A DNA stretch of 21,292 nt from the NCBI GenBank assembly GCA_051881895.1, contig JBJEQT010000018.1, forward strand, positions 1 to 21,292, read 5' to 3'. Positions 5,632 to 13,436 of the stretch are shown here, piece by piece. The notes under the pieces were generated by a model that saw nothing but the letters and a program-made list of their open reading frames with translations, was not told where the DNA came from and ran no database searches. This DNA comes from UBA3818 sp051881895. GTDB taxonomy: Bacteria > Bacillota > Clostridia > Oscillospirales > Ruminococcaceae. The translations under genes and the position numbers were made by a program. Position 1 is the first letter of the stretch, and every line of letters starts with the position of its first letter.

Positions 5632-7203
5632 ATGGAATCTGTATCTGTCGGCCTGTGGTCAGTGCTTCCGCCTTTGGTGGCGATTGTGTTGGCTTTGATC
5701 ACCAAAGAAGTTGTTTTTTCGCTGGTATGCGGCATTTTTTCCGGTGCGATCATCTATGCCGCAGCGGCAAATCTCGGCGTCGCCGGTGTTTTTTCCAGCG
5801 TTTCCGGCCTGATGATCGAAAAAATGGGCGGAAATGCCGCATTGCTTCTGTTTGTCGTTTTGTTAGGTGCGCTGGTTTCGGTTATCACCAAAGCGGGAGG
5901 GTCCGCGGCGTATGGAAACTGGGCGGCCGGAAAGCTTCGGTCCGGGACCGGTGCGCAGCTTGCGACCGGATTTCTGGGGTGCCTGATTTTTATCGACGAT
6001 TATTTTAACTGTTTTACGGTCGGTACCGTTATGCGCCCTGTGACCGACAAGCATAAAATCTCGCGGGAGAAGCTGGCTTATCTCATCGACGCTACCGCCG
6101 CGCCGATTTGTATCATCGCACCGATTTCTTCCTGGGCGGCGTCGGTGATTTCCTACTACCCGACCGATGGCGGAATGACCGGCATGCAGGCGTTTCTGCG
6201 GGCGATCCCCATGAATCTGTATGCTATTTTGAGCATCGTTATGGTATTTTGGCTGTGCGTGCGCAAAAACGGCGATTTTGGCCCGATGGCGGCGGCGCAG
6301 CGCAGAGCGCAGGAAAGCGGCGTGCAGAGCGCTGCCGAATCCGGGGAAACGGCGCAGACATCCCCAAAGGGACGGGTGCTGGATTTGGTTTTGCCCATCG
6401 CGGCACTGATCGTTTTTTCGATTCTTTCCATGCTGTATTACGGCGGCTACTGGAATGGCGAGGGACTCAGTCTCTTCGATGCATTTGGCGCGACGGATGC
6501 CGGGACTGCCCTCGCAATGGCGAGCATGCTTTCACTGATCGTGGCGTTTTTGCTGTTTGTACCCCGCGGCCTGCTGAAGTTCCGTGAGTTTTTCCAGGGA
6601 ATCATCAGCGGCATCCAGACAATGGTGCCCGCCTGCGTGATTTTAACGCTTGCCTGGACCATCAGCGGCGTCTGCCGGGATTTGCTTGCCACCGGAGATT
6701 ATGTGGCGGGCGTTGTGGTGACCTCCAATATGCCGGTGGTTCTGATTCCGGCCATTATGTTCGGCGTGTCCGCCATGCTTTCTTTCGCCACCGGGACCTC
6801 CTGGGGTACTTTCGGCATTCTGATTCCCATCATTATTTCCGTTTGCGAGGCGGCGGCCCCGGAACTGACCGTTACTGCGCTGTCGGCAATTTTGGCCGGG
6901 TCGGTATTCGGCGACCATTGCTCGCCGATTTCGGATACTACCATTATGTCCTCTACCGGTGCCGGATGCGCCCACATCGACCATGTATCCACGCAGCTGC
7001 CTTACTCGCTGACCGTTGCGTCGGTCTGCGTGGCAGGATATCTGGTCGCCGGCTTTTCCGCGAAGCTGGGATTCGGCACGAGCTTGCTGATCACCGATAC
7101 CGTATCCCTGGTTTTGCTGGCAGCGGTTTTGCTGATTTTGCCAAAAATCTGGAACGGCGAAAAGAAAATGGCCGAAAAAGCGGCTTCGGCAGCACAAAAA
7201 TAA
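5632..7203 (+). CDS. lysW: NhaC-family transporter under lysine riboswitch, probable lysine transporter (LysW type)
   Basis: A 523-residue polytopic membrane protein of the NhaC Na+/H+ antiporter superfamily (PF03553). Family blocks include DDYFNCFTVGTVMRPVTDKH, APISSWAASVISYYP, ATGTSWGTFGILIPI and GSVFGDHCSPISDTTIMSS, with about a dozen hydrophobic spans. The lysine riboswitch in its leader matches the comparative-genomics assignment of some NhaC relatives (named LysW, not the amino-carrier protein of the same name) as lysine transporters, so sodium- or proton-coupled lysine uptake is the favoured role. Substrate is inferred, not shown. The start is ATG 5632, with AAAGGAG (5616-5622) 9 nt upstream; an in-frame TTG at 5626 is too close. 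It converges on a paralogue at 7265-8812. Confidence 0.9.
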   Translation: MESVSVGLWSVLPPLVAIVLALITKEVVFSLVCGIFSGAIIYAAAANLGVAGVFSSVSGLMIEKMGGNAALLLFVVLLGALVSVITKAGGSAAYGNWAAGKLRSGTGAQLATGFLGCLIFIDDYFNCFTVGTVMRPVTDKHKISREKLAYLIDATAAPICIIAPISSWAASVISYYPTDGGMTGMQAFLRAIPMNLYAILSIVMVFWLCVRKNGDFGPMAAAQRRAQESGVQSAAESGETAQTSPKGRVLDLVLPIAALIVFSILSMLYYGGYWNGEGLSLFDAFGATDAGTALAMASMLSLIVAFLLFVPRGLLKFREFFQGIISGIQTMVPACVILTLAWTISGVCRDLLATGDYVAGVVVTSNMPVVLIPAIMFGVSAMLSFATGTSWGTFGILIPIIISVCEAAAPELTVTALSAILAGSVFGDHCSPISDTTIMSSTGAGCAHIDHVSTQLPYSLTVASVCVAGYLVAGFSAKLGFGTSLLITDTVSLVLLAAVLLILPKIWNGEKKMAEKAASAAQK

Positions 7204-7217
7204 AGAAAAACCCAATC

Positions 7218-7248
7218 AAAAAGGACCTGGCAGCGCCAGGTCCTTTTT
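7218..7248. terminator. Symmetrical bidirectional terminator between the two transporter genes
   Basis: AAAAAGGACCTGGC (7218-7231), loop AGC, then GCCAGGTCCTTTTT (7235-7248): a perfect 14-bp stem with T-tracts on both strands. It ends both convergent genes. Confidence 0.93.
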
Positions 7249-7264
7249 CTATTTATGAAAAAAA

Positions 7265-8812
7265 TCAAGATGCCGCTTCATCGGATCCGGGGAAAATTTT
7301 CGGCAGGAGTATAAGCGCTCCGATCAACAGCAAAAAGAAAACGCCCAGCGACAAAGGCAGATAGACCGAATATCCCCACTGGACCGTGAAGCCCGCGACC
7401 AGATAACCGGCCGCCGCGCAGGAAGCAACCGTCAGCGCGTAGGGGATTTGCGTTACCACATGGCGCATCAAGTCGCATCCGGAGGAGGTGGAAGAAAGAA
7501 TGACAACATCGGAAATCGGGGAAACCTGATCGCCGAATACCGACCCAGCCAGCACGGCAGACAAAGACAGGACTGCCATTTCCGGCGCCAGCGCCTCGCA
7601 GATTGTGACAACAATGGGGATCAGGATGCCGAAAGTACCCCAGGAGGTCCCGGTGGCGAAGGCCAGCAGGCCGGCGATGACCATGGCGATGGCGGGAAGC
7701 AGATGGATGGGGATCCCGCAGTCGCGCACGATACGGGCCACATACTCTCCGGTGCCAAGATAGTCCCGGCAGACGCTGCTGATGCTCCAGGCAAGTGTTA
7801 AAATCACACTGGCGCCGACCATGGATTTCACACCGTCGTTAAATGCTTTGAAAAAATCTGCCATCGGCATAATCCTGCGGGGGATAAAAAGAAAGAATGC
7901 GACGATCAGCGCGCCGGCGCCGCCTAAAGCCAGCGCGGTGGGCGCGTCGGTGTTGCCGAAAGCCTGCACCAGACTGAGATGTTCACTCCAGTATCCGCCG
8001 ACATAGAGCATCGCCAATACGGAAAAGACCAGCAAAGCCGCGATCGGGATAGCCAAATCCCACACCCGTCCTTTGGAAGAGGTCTCCATCCGGGTGATTT
8101 CGTTTTCCGTTTCTTCTGTTTCCAGAACGCCGGTACGCTGGACTTTGCGTTCCGCCGCTGCCATCGGACCAAAATCGCCGTTTTTGCGCAGGCATATCCA
8201 AAATACCATAAAAATCGTACCGATGGCGTAGAAGTTGAGTGGAGCCGCGTGCAAAAACGCCTGCATGCCGGTAAGGCCGCCGCCTTGCGGAATATAGGAC
8301 ATAACAGAAGCGGCCCAGGAAGAAATGGGCGCCATAATGGCCATGGAGGCCGCCATCATATCCACGATATAGGATAATTTTTCCCGGGAGATGCGAAACC
8401 GGTCAGTCACCGGGCGCATGACGGTGCCGCTGGTGATGCAGTTAAAATAGTCGTCCAAAAAAAGGCAGGCGGAAAATACTGCCGTTGCGGACATGGCAGC
8501 ACGGCGGCTTTGAAAGCGGCCGCGTGCCCATGCGGCGTACGCGTTGGAACCGCCTGCTTTTGTGATGACTGCGACCAGCCCGCCCAGAAGAGACAAAAAT
8601 ACGATCATGGCGATATTTTCGCCCAGCTTTGTGATCATGATATCCACAGCGGTAGAAAAGCATTGGACCAGGCTGAGCTGGTTGCACAGCACATAGATTA
8701 CCGTGCCGGATAGAATGCCGCAGGCCAGCGAAAAAATGACTTCTTTGGTAAGAATGGCAAGGACAATCGCCACAAGGGGCGGAATGACCGACCAAATCCC
8801 TACATCCTGCAC
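7265..8812 (-). CDS. NhaC-family Na+/H+ antiporter-like transporter (second paralogue)
   Basis: A 515-residue polytopic membrane protein that aligns end to end with the neighbouring riboswitch-controlled protein. It shares DDYFNCITSGTVMRPVTD, APISSWAASVMSYIP, ATGTSWGTFGILIPI and GSVFGDQVSPISDVVILSS. GDHCSPISDTT in the paralogue is GDQVSPISDVV here, a site where substrate choice could differ. The start is GTG 8812: GAAAAGGAGG (8821-8830) is 8 nt upstream and the protein then begins MQDVGIWSVIPPLVAIV, matching the paralogue. The open frame continues to 9151, but that stretch contains the promoter and is non-coding. Its leader of about 50 nt has no riboswitch. It may carry another amino acid or act as a true Na+/H+ antiporter; substrate unknown. 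Confidence 0.9.
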   Translation of the reverse strand: MQDVGIWSVIPPLVAIVLAILTKEVIFSLACGILSGTVIYVLCNQLSLVQCFSTAVDIMITKLGENIAMIVFLSLLGGLVAVITKAGGSNAYAAWARGRFQSRRAAMSATAVFSACLFLDDYFNCITSGTVMRPVTDRFRISREKLSYIVDMMAASMAIMAPISSWAASVMSYIPQGGGLTGMQAFLHAAPLNFYAIGTIFMVFWICLRKNGDFGPMAAAERKVQRTGVLETEETENEITRMETSSKGRVWDLAIPIAALLVFSVLAMLYVGGYWSEHLSLVQAFGNTDAPTALALGGAGALIVAFFLFIPRRIMPMADFFKAFNDGVKSMVGASVILTLAWSISSVCRDYLGTGEYVARIVRDCGIPIHLLPAIAMVIAGLLAFATGTSWGTFGILIPIVVTICEALAPEMAVLSLSAVLAGSVFGDQVSPISDVVILSSTSSGCDLMRHVVTQIPYALTVASCAAAGYLVAGFTVQWGYSVYLPLSLGVFFLLLIGALILLPKIFPGSDEAAS

Positions 8813-8866
8813 AAGCACAGCCTCCTTTTCGAAAAACCGGTAAAATATCAAAAGAATGACAGGAAA

Positions 8867-8895
8867 ATTATAACATTGCCGGATTGCTTTGTAAA
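8867..8895 (-). promoter_or_regulatory. Promoter of the second NhaC-family gene
   Basis: Minus-strand TTTACA (8890-8895), a 17-bp spacer and consensus TATAAT (8867-8872). This lies inside the open frame upstream of GTG 8812 and supports the shorter protein. Confidence 0.85.
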
Positions 8896-9090
8896 CATTC
8901 TCTTGCAGGAAAAATTTCATTTTACCATGCAGCAAGGCGGGAAACGGAGCCGTTTGCTTGTTTCTCTTTTTGAAAATCGCAGTTGGGATTTCATCAAATC
9001 TTCCATATTTTATTCCCGGGTAAGGAAAATAAATTTGGGAAAAATCCATAAATCTTAGCGTTTTTTTAGCAAAACACCCTTTCTTGCCCC

Positions 9091-9147
9091 AAAATCCCCT
9101 TCTTTTTTTGCAGTTTACCATTTGTTCATAAAAAAGGGGGATTTTTT
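9091..9147. repeat. A/T-rich inverted repeat between divergent promoters
   Basis: AAAATCCCC (9091-9099) pairs with GGGGATTTT (9137-9145), and flanking T and A runs can extend the stem. A T-run follows on the plus strand, so it could stop plus-strand transcription just before the mrp promoter. The rest of 8896-9173 shows no credible ORF or RNA gene. Confidence 0.45.
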
Positions 9148-9173
9148 GCATGTTTTGTTGTGAATCTTTCTTA

Positions 9174-9202
9174 TTGTCACTTTAGTGGGCTTATGATATA
9201 GT
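9174..9202 (+). promoter_or_regulatory. Promoter of the mrp-like operon
   Basis: TTGTCA (9174-9179), a 17-bp spacer and TATAGT (9197-9202). The predicted start is about 9209, giving a leader of roughly 65 nt. No other promoter was noticed inside the operon. Confidence 0.75.
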
Positions 9203-9222
9203 AATTTGGGTTTCTTCATATT

Positions 9223-9240
9223 TACCTATTTAAATAGGTA
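9223..9240. promoter_or_regulatory. Perfect 18-bp palindrome in the mrp leader
   Basis: TACCTATTTAAATAGGTA is a perfect palindrome centred about 22 nt after the predicted start point. With no loop it is a poor RNA hairpin, so it looks like a dimeric repressor operator acting as a roadblock. The regulator is not identified and none is encoded next to it. Confidence 0.65.
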
Positions 9241-9273
9241 TCCGTAGGAAAATAACGTTGTTGAGGTGATTGC

Positions 9274-9732
9274 ATGTTTGTCCTGCTGTTTATTCTTTGG
9301 GTTTTGTTCAACGGGAAAATCACGCTGGAAATCTGCCTGTTCGGCATTGTGATTTCCGGAGCGATTTACCTGTTTGCCGTTAAAATGCTGGACTACGACC
9401 CGAAGAAAGAACTGCGCATTTTAAAAAAAATGGGAGGCATCTTTCATTTTCTGTTGGTGCTTTTGAGAGATATCATCAAAGCCAGCTTCCATGTGATTGG
9501 CGTGATTTTGTCTCCCAAAAAAGAAATTGACCCTAAGCTTGTATTTTTTTATACCGATTTGCAGACGGATACCGGCCGGGTGGGATTGGCCAATGCCATT
9601 ACGCTGACCCCCGGTACGATTACCGTATTTTGCGAACATGAACTGTTTTGCGTCCATGCGCTGGATACGGCCAGCCAGGCGGATGTGGATGAGTCGCAGT
9701 TTATGCATTTGCTGAAAAAACTGGAGGATTAA
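9274..9732 (+). CDS. mnhE: Mrp-type Na+/H+ antiporter subunit E
   Basis: A 152-residue MrpE/MnhE/MbhA-like membrane subunit. The N-terminal third has two hydrophobic spans and the C-terminal half is the soluble-facing domain with the family motif LANAITLTPGTITVF. MrpE is an accessory subunit needed for assembly or stability of the antiporter complex in the cytoplasmic membrane. ATG 9274 follows GAGGTGAT (9263-9270). It is the first gene of the operon, so the operon starts E-F-G as in membrane-bound hydrogenase (Mbh) modules and not with mrpA. Three nucleotides separate it from mnhF. Confidence 0.94.
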   Translation: MFVLLFILWVLFNGKITLEICLFGIVISGAIYLFAVKMLDYDPKKELRILKKMGGIFHFLLVLLRDIIKASFHVIGVILSPKKEIDPKLVFFYTDLQTDTGRVGLANAITLTPGTITVFCEHELFCVHALDTASQADVDESQFMHLLKKLED

Positions 9733-9735
9733 AAG

Positions 9736-10044
9736 ATGAAAGAGTTTACAGGTAGTTTTCTGCTGGGTTCGGCGATTCTTCTGGCGATTCTGATCTTCTT
9801 TTGTATGATCCGCGCCATCAAGGGGCCTCGCTTCACCGACCGCGTGGTAGCGGGAAATATGATCAGCACAATGATTATTGTGATCTTGTCCATCCTTTCC
9901 GTTTACCTGGAAGAACCGTTTTTGGTGGATGTGGCAATTGTATATGCCATGTTGAGCTTTATTACGGTAGTGGTGCTTTGCCGGCTGGTTATTGTACGCC
10001 GCCGGGTACATGAAAGAGAGGAGCAGGAAGATGGAAAACGTTAG
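9736..10044 (+). CDS. mnhF: Mrp-type Na+/H+ antiporter subunit F
   Basis: A 102-residue, three-span MrpF/MnhF protein. It has the cytoplasmic loop signature IKGPRFTDRVVAGNMI after TM1, then two more spans and a charged C-terminus (RRRVHEREEQEDGKR). It is a small structural subunit of the antiporter. Its Shine-Dalgarno GGAGG lies within the last codons of mnhE (9723-9727), and its end overlaps mnhG by 14 nt, suggesting translational coupling. Confidence 0.93.
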   Translation: MKEFTGSFLLGSAILLAILIFFCMIRAIKGPRFTDRVVAGNMISTMIIVILSILSVYLEEPFLVDVAIVYAMLSFITVVVLCRLVIVRRRVHEREEQEDGKR

Positions 10045-10351
10045 AATTATCGCCGGTATCATTCTGATTGCGGTAGGACTGTTTGTGTATATTACGGCGA
10101 CCATCGGGCTGTTCCGGTTCCATTATGTGCTCAACCGCATGCATGCCGCCGCTTTAGGCGATACCCTTGGCATTTTGTTTGTGCTGCTGGGACTTATGTT
10201 TTTGGTTGGATTTAATTTCCATACCCTGCGGCTTGGGCTGATTATCTGTTTTTTGTGGATGGCGAGTCCTGTGTCCAGCCATCTGCTGGCAAAAGCGGAG
10301 TTTGTAACCTTTAAACATATCAAATCCGAATGCGAGGTGGTAGAGAAATGA
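10031..10351 (+). CDS. mnhG: Mrp-type Na+/H+ antiporter subunit G
   Basis: A 106-residue MrpG/MnhG membrane protein. Its IGLFRFHYVLNRMHAAALGDTLG matches the family's R(F/L)PD-type loop region: in relatives this reads G..RFPD.Y.R.HA...A.TLG. Three hydrophobic spans are visible. ATG 10031 is taken because it follows GGAGCAGG and begins where homologues do; an upstream start at 9992 would sit deep inside mnhF. It overlaps the next gene through ATGA at 10348-10351. Confidence 0.92.
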   Translation: MENVRIIAGIILIAVGLFVYITATIGLFRFHYVLNRMHAAALGDTLGILFVLLGLMFLVGFNFHTLRLGLIICFLWMASPVSSHLLAKAEFVTFKHIKSECEVVEK

Positions 10352-10602
10352 GACTGGTTTTGGAATTGATTCTGCCCGCTTTGCTGATCGTCTGCGCTTT
10401 GGCGGTGACTTTCTCCAAACGGCTTTTGGTATCGGTTGTCATTTATACGTCGTTCAGTATTATCATGTCGGTAATCTGGGTGCTGCTGGAAAGCCCTGAC
10501 CTGGCGATTACCGAAGCGGCGGTAGGCGCCGGCGTCAGCGGACTGCTGCTTATTTATACACTGAAAAAAATCCATGCGCTGAAGGGAACGAGTGATGAGT
10601 AA
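10348..10602 (+). CDS. MbhD-like (DUF4040) subunit, a detached MrpA C-terminal piece
   Basis: An 84-residue, three-span protein. ESPDLAITEAAVGAGVSGLLL is the DUF4040/MbhD signature, equivalent to the segment after the antiporter core of MrpA (NuoJ-like in complex I). In canonical mrp it is part of MrpA; here it stands alone, as in Mbh hydrogenase operons. It starts at the ATGA overlap with mnhG, with GAGGTGG upstream, and its last codons overlap the next gene by 8 nt. Confidence 0.9.
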   Translation: MRLVLELILPALLIVCALAVTFSKRLLVSVVIYTSFSIIMSVIWVLLESPDLAITEAAVGAGVSGLLLIYTLKKIHALKGTSDE

Positions 10603-11542
10603 GATGGCGAAAATCAAGAAAGAAAAACAGACTGTCTGGCAGCGGTTCTGCGCATGGGTCAACGGCGACACCGCGGACCAGCCTTTGATGCCTGCCGACC
10701 CGCCCGCCCCCAGAAAAACCAAAACGGACAAACATAAAAAACAGAAGACCGTTTCTTCCCGTAAAGAATGGATCGGCTTAAACCGCTTCGGCTATATTTA
10801 CCGCATCTGCGCGGTGCTGATCGGGGTGACGGCTGTTACGGTGCTGATGATCACCGTGCTGCAGCTTCCTCTGTTCGGAAGCCCTGACAACCCTGCAGTC
10901 AACGAAGTGGTAGAGCGCTATGTGGAAAAAGGCCTGGAGGAAACCGGCGCGGTCAACATGGTAGCCGGCATGATTCTGGACTACCGGGCTTTCGATACGT
11001 TCGGCGAATCCTCGGTATTGTTTCTCGCGGTTACCTGCGTGACCATGCTTTTGATGCGGGATAAAAACAACACCAGCAAAGACGAAGATTTGCTTACAGC
11101 CCGGGAGCACGTGATCGAGGGATATGAAGAGGATATTATCCTGACGAAAATTGCCCGCCTGCTGATTCCCTGCACGCTGGTTTACGGTATTTATGTGGTG
11201 CTCAACGGGCATATCTCTCCCGGCGGCGGATTTTCCGGCGGAACAATCATGGGATCGGCGCTGATTTTGTTTGCGGTTTCCTTTGGTATGATCCGGATGA
11301 GCCGGTTCTTTACCTATGCCACGTTCAAAAAAGTGACCTCTTGCGCGCTGCTGGTTTACGCGGCATCGAAGGCCTATTCGTTCTTTACCGGCGCCAACCA
11401 TCTGGAATCCCACATCCCGCTGGGTACGCCGGGCGCCATTTTGAGTTCCGGCCTGATTCTGATTTTGGATATCTGCGTTGGCATTGTGGTGGCCTGCACC
11501 ATGTACGGCTTCTATGCGCTGTTCACAAAGGGGGAGTTGTAA
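10595..11542 (+). CDS. mnhB: MbhE-MnhB fusion subunit with basic N-terminal tail
   Basis: A 315-residue protein built from three parts. Residues 1-65 are hydrophilic and rich in Lys/Arg and Pro (PRKTKTDKHKKQKT), likely cytoplasmic. Residues about 70-155 match MbhE, the last piece of MrpA, with VAGMILDYRAFDTFGESSVL. Residues about 165-315 are MnhB/MrpB, with LLIPCTLVYGIYVVLNGHIS and PGGGFSGGTIMGSALIL. The fusion joins what are separate MbhE and MbhF subunits in Mbh. ATG 10595 is chosen (GAAGGG 8 nt upstream); ATG 10604 is possible. The next gene starts at the TAATG junction. The Lys-rich tail is not part of standard MnhB and may contact lipid or another subunit. Confidence 0.88.
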   Translation: MSKMAKIKKEKQTVWQRFCAWVNGDTADQPLMPADPPAPRKTKTDKHKKQKTVSSRKEWIGLNRFGYIYRICAVLIGVTAVTVLMITVLQLPLFGSPDNPAVNEVVERYVEKGLEETGAVNMVAGMILDYRAFDTFGESSVLFLAVTCVTMLLMRDKNNTSKDEDLLTAREHVIEGYEEDIILTKIARLLIPCTLVYGIYVVLNGHISPGGGFSGGTIMGSALILFAVSFGMIRMSRFFTYATFKKVTSCALLVYAASKAYSFFTGANHLESHIPLGTPGAILSSGLILILDICVGIVVACTMYGFYALFTKGEL

Positions 11543-11916
11543 TGGAACATCTGCTGATCAATCATTACGAGACGGCAGCGGTCATTCTGTTCGGCATTGG
11601 GTTTCTGAACCTGCTTCTGCAGAACAATCTCGTGAAAAAGGTCATCGGTTTCGGAATCATGGATAGTGCCGTCTATCTGTTTTTGGCTTCGCAGGGGTAC
11701 ATAGCCGGCCGCCTTGCCCCAATCCTGGTAGGAGAGGCCGCCAACGCGGCGGATTATATCAATCCCATCCCCGCCGGACTGGTGCTCACCGGAATCGTCG
11801 TATCGGTAAGTGTTACGGCTTTTTCGCTGGCGCTGATTCAGCGGCTGTATCAAAAATATAAAACGGTCAACTTTGACGAAATCGTCCAGCTGGCCAGACA
11901 AAAGGGAGATGAATAA
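11542..11916 (+). CDS. mnhC: Mrp-type Na+/H+ antiporter subunit C (NuoK-like)
   Basis: A 124-residue three-span protein of the NuoK/MrpC/MnhC family, with GFLNLLLQNNLVKKVIGFGIMDSAVYLFL and the family NPIPAGLVLTGIVVSVSVTAF block (residues split across TM2 and TM3). It sits at the joint between the small subunits and the antiporter-like subunits in Mrp and complex I structures. Its start codon overlaps the mnhB stop by one base (TAATG). Confidence 0.94.
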   Translation: MEHLLINHYETAAVILFGIGFLNLLLQNNLVKKVIGFGIMDSAVYLFLASQGYIAGRLAPILVGEAANAADYINPIPAGLVLTGIVVSVSVTAFSLALIQRLYQKYKTVNFDEIVQLARQKGDE

Positions 11917-11919
11917 CCG

Positions 11920-13410
11920 GTGCCTTTTATCTATAACTTTCCATTTTTCAGCATTTTTATCTGCATGATCTCCGGTATTGTCACTCCGCTTTTGAAAAAC
12001 GGAAAATGGGCATACCGCCTGAGCTTATTCGCTTCCGGCGCGGGATTTGTGCTGTCCGGCGCCCTGCTGGGCCGGATCGGACCCAATAACGAAAGCTTCA
12101 GCTTTATGATGGGCCATTTCCCGGCTCCTTGGGGAAATGAACTGTCGGTTGGCCCGCTGGAAGCGGTTTTGGCTACTACTGTCTGCCTGGTCATGCTGAT
12201 GGCCTTGCTGGGAGGCAGCCGGGATATTTTTGAAGACGTTCTGCCGGAAAAACAAAAACTGTATTTCATCATGATGGATGAGATCCTGGCGGCGTTGCTG
12301 GCGCTGACTTATACCAACGACATTTTTACTGCGTATGTATTTATCGAAATCAGCACCATTGCGGCTTGCGCTATCGTTATGGCAAAGGATAGCTCCGACA
12401 CGATGGTCGCCACCATGCGGTATTTGATCATGAGCCTTCTGGGTTCCGGCCTGGTCCTCATCGGCATTGTCCTTTTGTACTGCATCACCGGGCATCTGCT
12501 TTTCCCGAACCTGCAGCTGCGGGTTTTGGACTTGGTCGCCAGCGGGCAGTATACCATGCCGCTGACCGTAGTTGTCGGCCTGATCGTTATGGGACTTGGC
12601 ATCAAAAGCGCCATGTTTCCGTTCCATCTGTGGCTGCCTCCGGCACATGGCTCCGCAACGACCGCTTCCAGTTCTGTGCTGTCCGGCCTGGTGGTCAAAG
12701 GGTATATTATCCTGATGATCCGACTGTTTTATAAGGTATTCACCATTGAAGTGATCCGTGAGCTGCGTGTCACAAATATGGTTTTCCTGTTCGGATTGGC
12801 GGGTATGATCATCGGCTCGGTGGGAGCAATCAAGGAGGGCCACATCAAGCGGATGCTGGCTTATTCTTCGGTGGCGCAGCTGGGTTATGTCTTTATGGGT
12901 ATCGGCCTTGGTACCGATATCGGCATCGTAGCGGCCTGTTTTCAAATCCTGGTGCATGCCTGCACCAAACCGATGCTCTTTAGCTGTGCCAGCGCGCTGA
13001 GCGCCGGCCGCCATCATAACAAGAAGCTGTATGCGCTGCGGGGCGCTGCTTATGAAAATAAGCTGGCCGGCGTTGGATTTACCGTCGGCGCGTTGTCCAT
13101 GATCGGTATCCCCCTGTTTGCAGGCTTTGCTGCCAAGGTGCTTTTTGCGAGCGCGACGATGGCACAGCCGGTAAAAATGTGGATGACCCTGTTAACGCTG
13201 GCGCTGTCTACGGTGCTGAACGCATTGTATTATATTCCCGCCGTGACCGTATTGTGGTCGCGCCCGGAGCAGGGTGAGACAGGGGAAAAAGTTCCCGTCA
13301 GCCCGGCGTTTGCGGTTTCCACCGTGGTATTTATTACGGCGGTATTTTTCCTGGGAATCTGCTACCAGCCGGTTGTAACGCTCATCCAAAATGGACTTGC
13401 GCTTTTGTAA
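11920..13410 (+). CDS. mnhD: Antiporter-like subunit 1 (MnhD/MrpD type, PF00361)
   Basis: A 496-residue, about 14-span proton-conducting subunit directly after mnhC, the normal mrpD position. Channel residues seen: E143 (TM5, VFIEIS), K229 (TM7, GIKSAMFPFHLWLPPAH), K260 (TM8, VVKGY) and K406 (TM12, FAGFAAKVL). These form the hydrophilic half-channel axis in MrpD/NuoN relatives. The start is GTG 11920, with AGGGAG about 12 nt upstream, a rather long spacing, so coupling to mnhC translation is likely. It is the most divergent of the four antiporter-like subunits in the TM8 region (SSSVLSGLVVKGY). Confidence 0.92.
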   Translation: MPFIYNFPFFSIFICMISGIVTPLLKNGKWAYRLSLFASGAGFVLSGALLGRIGPNNESFSFMMGHFPAPWGNELSVGPLEAVLATTVCLVMLMALLGGSRDIFEDVLPEKQKLYFIMMDEILAALLALTYTNDIFTAYVFIEISTIAACAIVMAKDSSDTMVATMRYLIMSLLGSGLVLIGIVLLYCITGHLLFPNLQLRVLDLVASGQYTMPLTVVVGLIVMGLGIKSAMFPFHLWLPPAHGSATTASSSVLSGLVVKGYIILMIRLFYKVFTIEVIRELRVTNMVFLFGLAGMIIGSVGAIKEGHIKRMLAYSSVAQLGYVFMGIGLGTDIGIVAACFQILVHACTKPMLFSCASALSAGRHHNKKLYALRGAAYENKLAGVGFTVGALSMIGIPLFAGFAAKVLFASATMAQPVKMWMTLLTLALSTVLNALYYIPAVTVLWSRPEQGETGEKVPVSPAFAVSTVVFITAVFFLGICYQPVVTLIQNGLALL

Positions 13411-13436
13411 TATCCCGATAAAGAGGTGACAAATTC

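Noticed and set aside
8813..8866. A second lysine riboswitch for the other NhaC-family gene
   Set aside because: The leader is about 50 nt with none of the L-box core blocks.
8876..9058. 60-codon plus-strand ORF in the NhaC-mrp gap
   Set aside because: No Shine-Dalgarno, antisense to the NhaC promoter and leader, and no recognisable features.
8813..9151. 113-codon N-terminal extension of the second NhaC-family protein
   Set aside because: It contains the consensus promoter (8867-8895) and has no counterpart in the paralogue. GTG 8812 has a perfect Shine-Dalgarno.
12025..13017. 330-codon minus-strand ORF opposite mnhD
   Set aside because: His/Gln-rich shadow composition typical of the antisense of a membrane-protein gene; no start signals.
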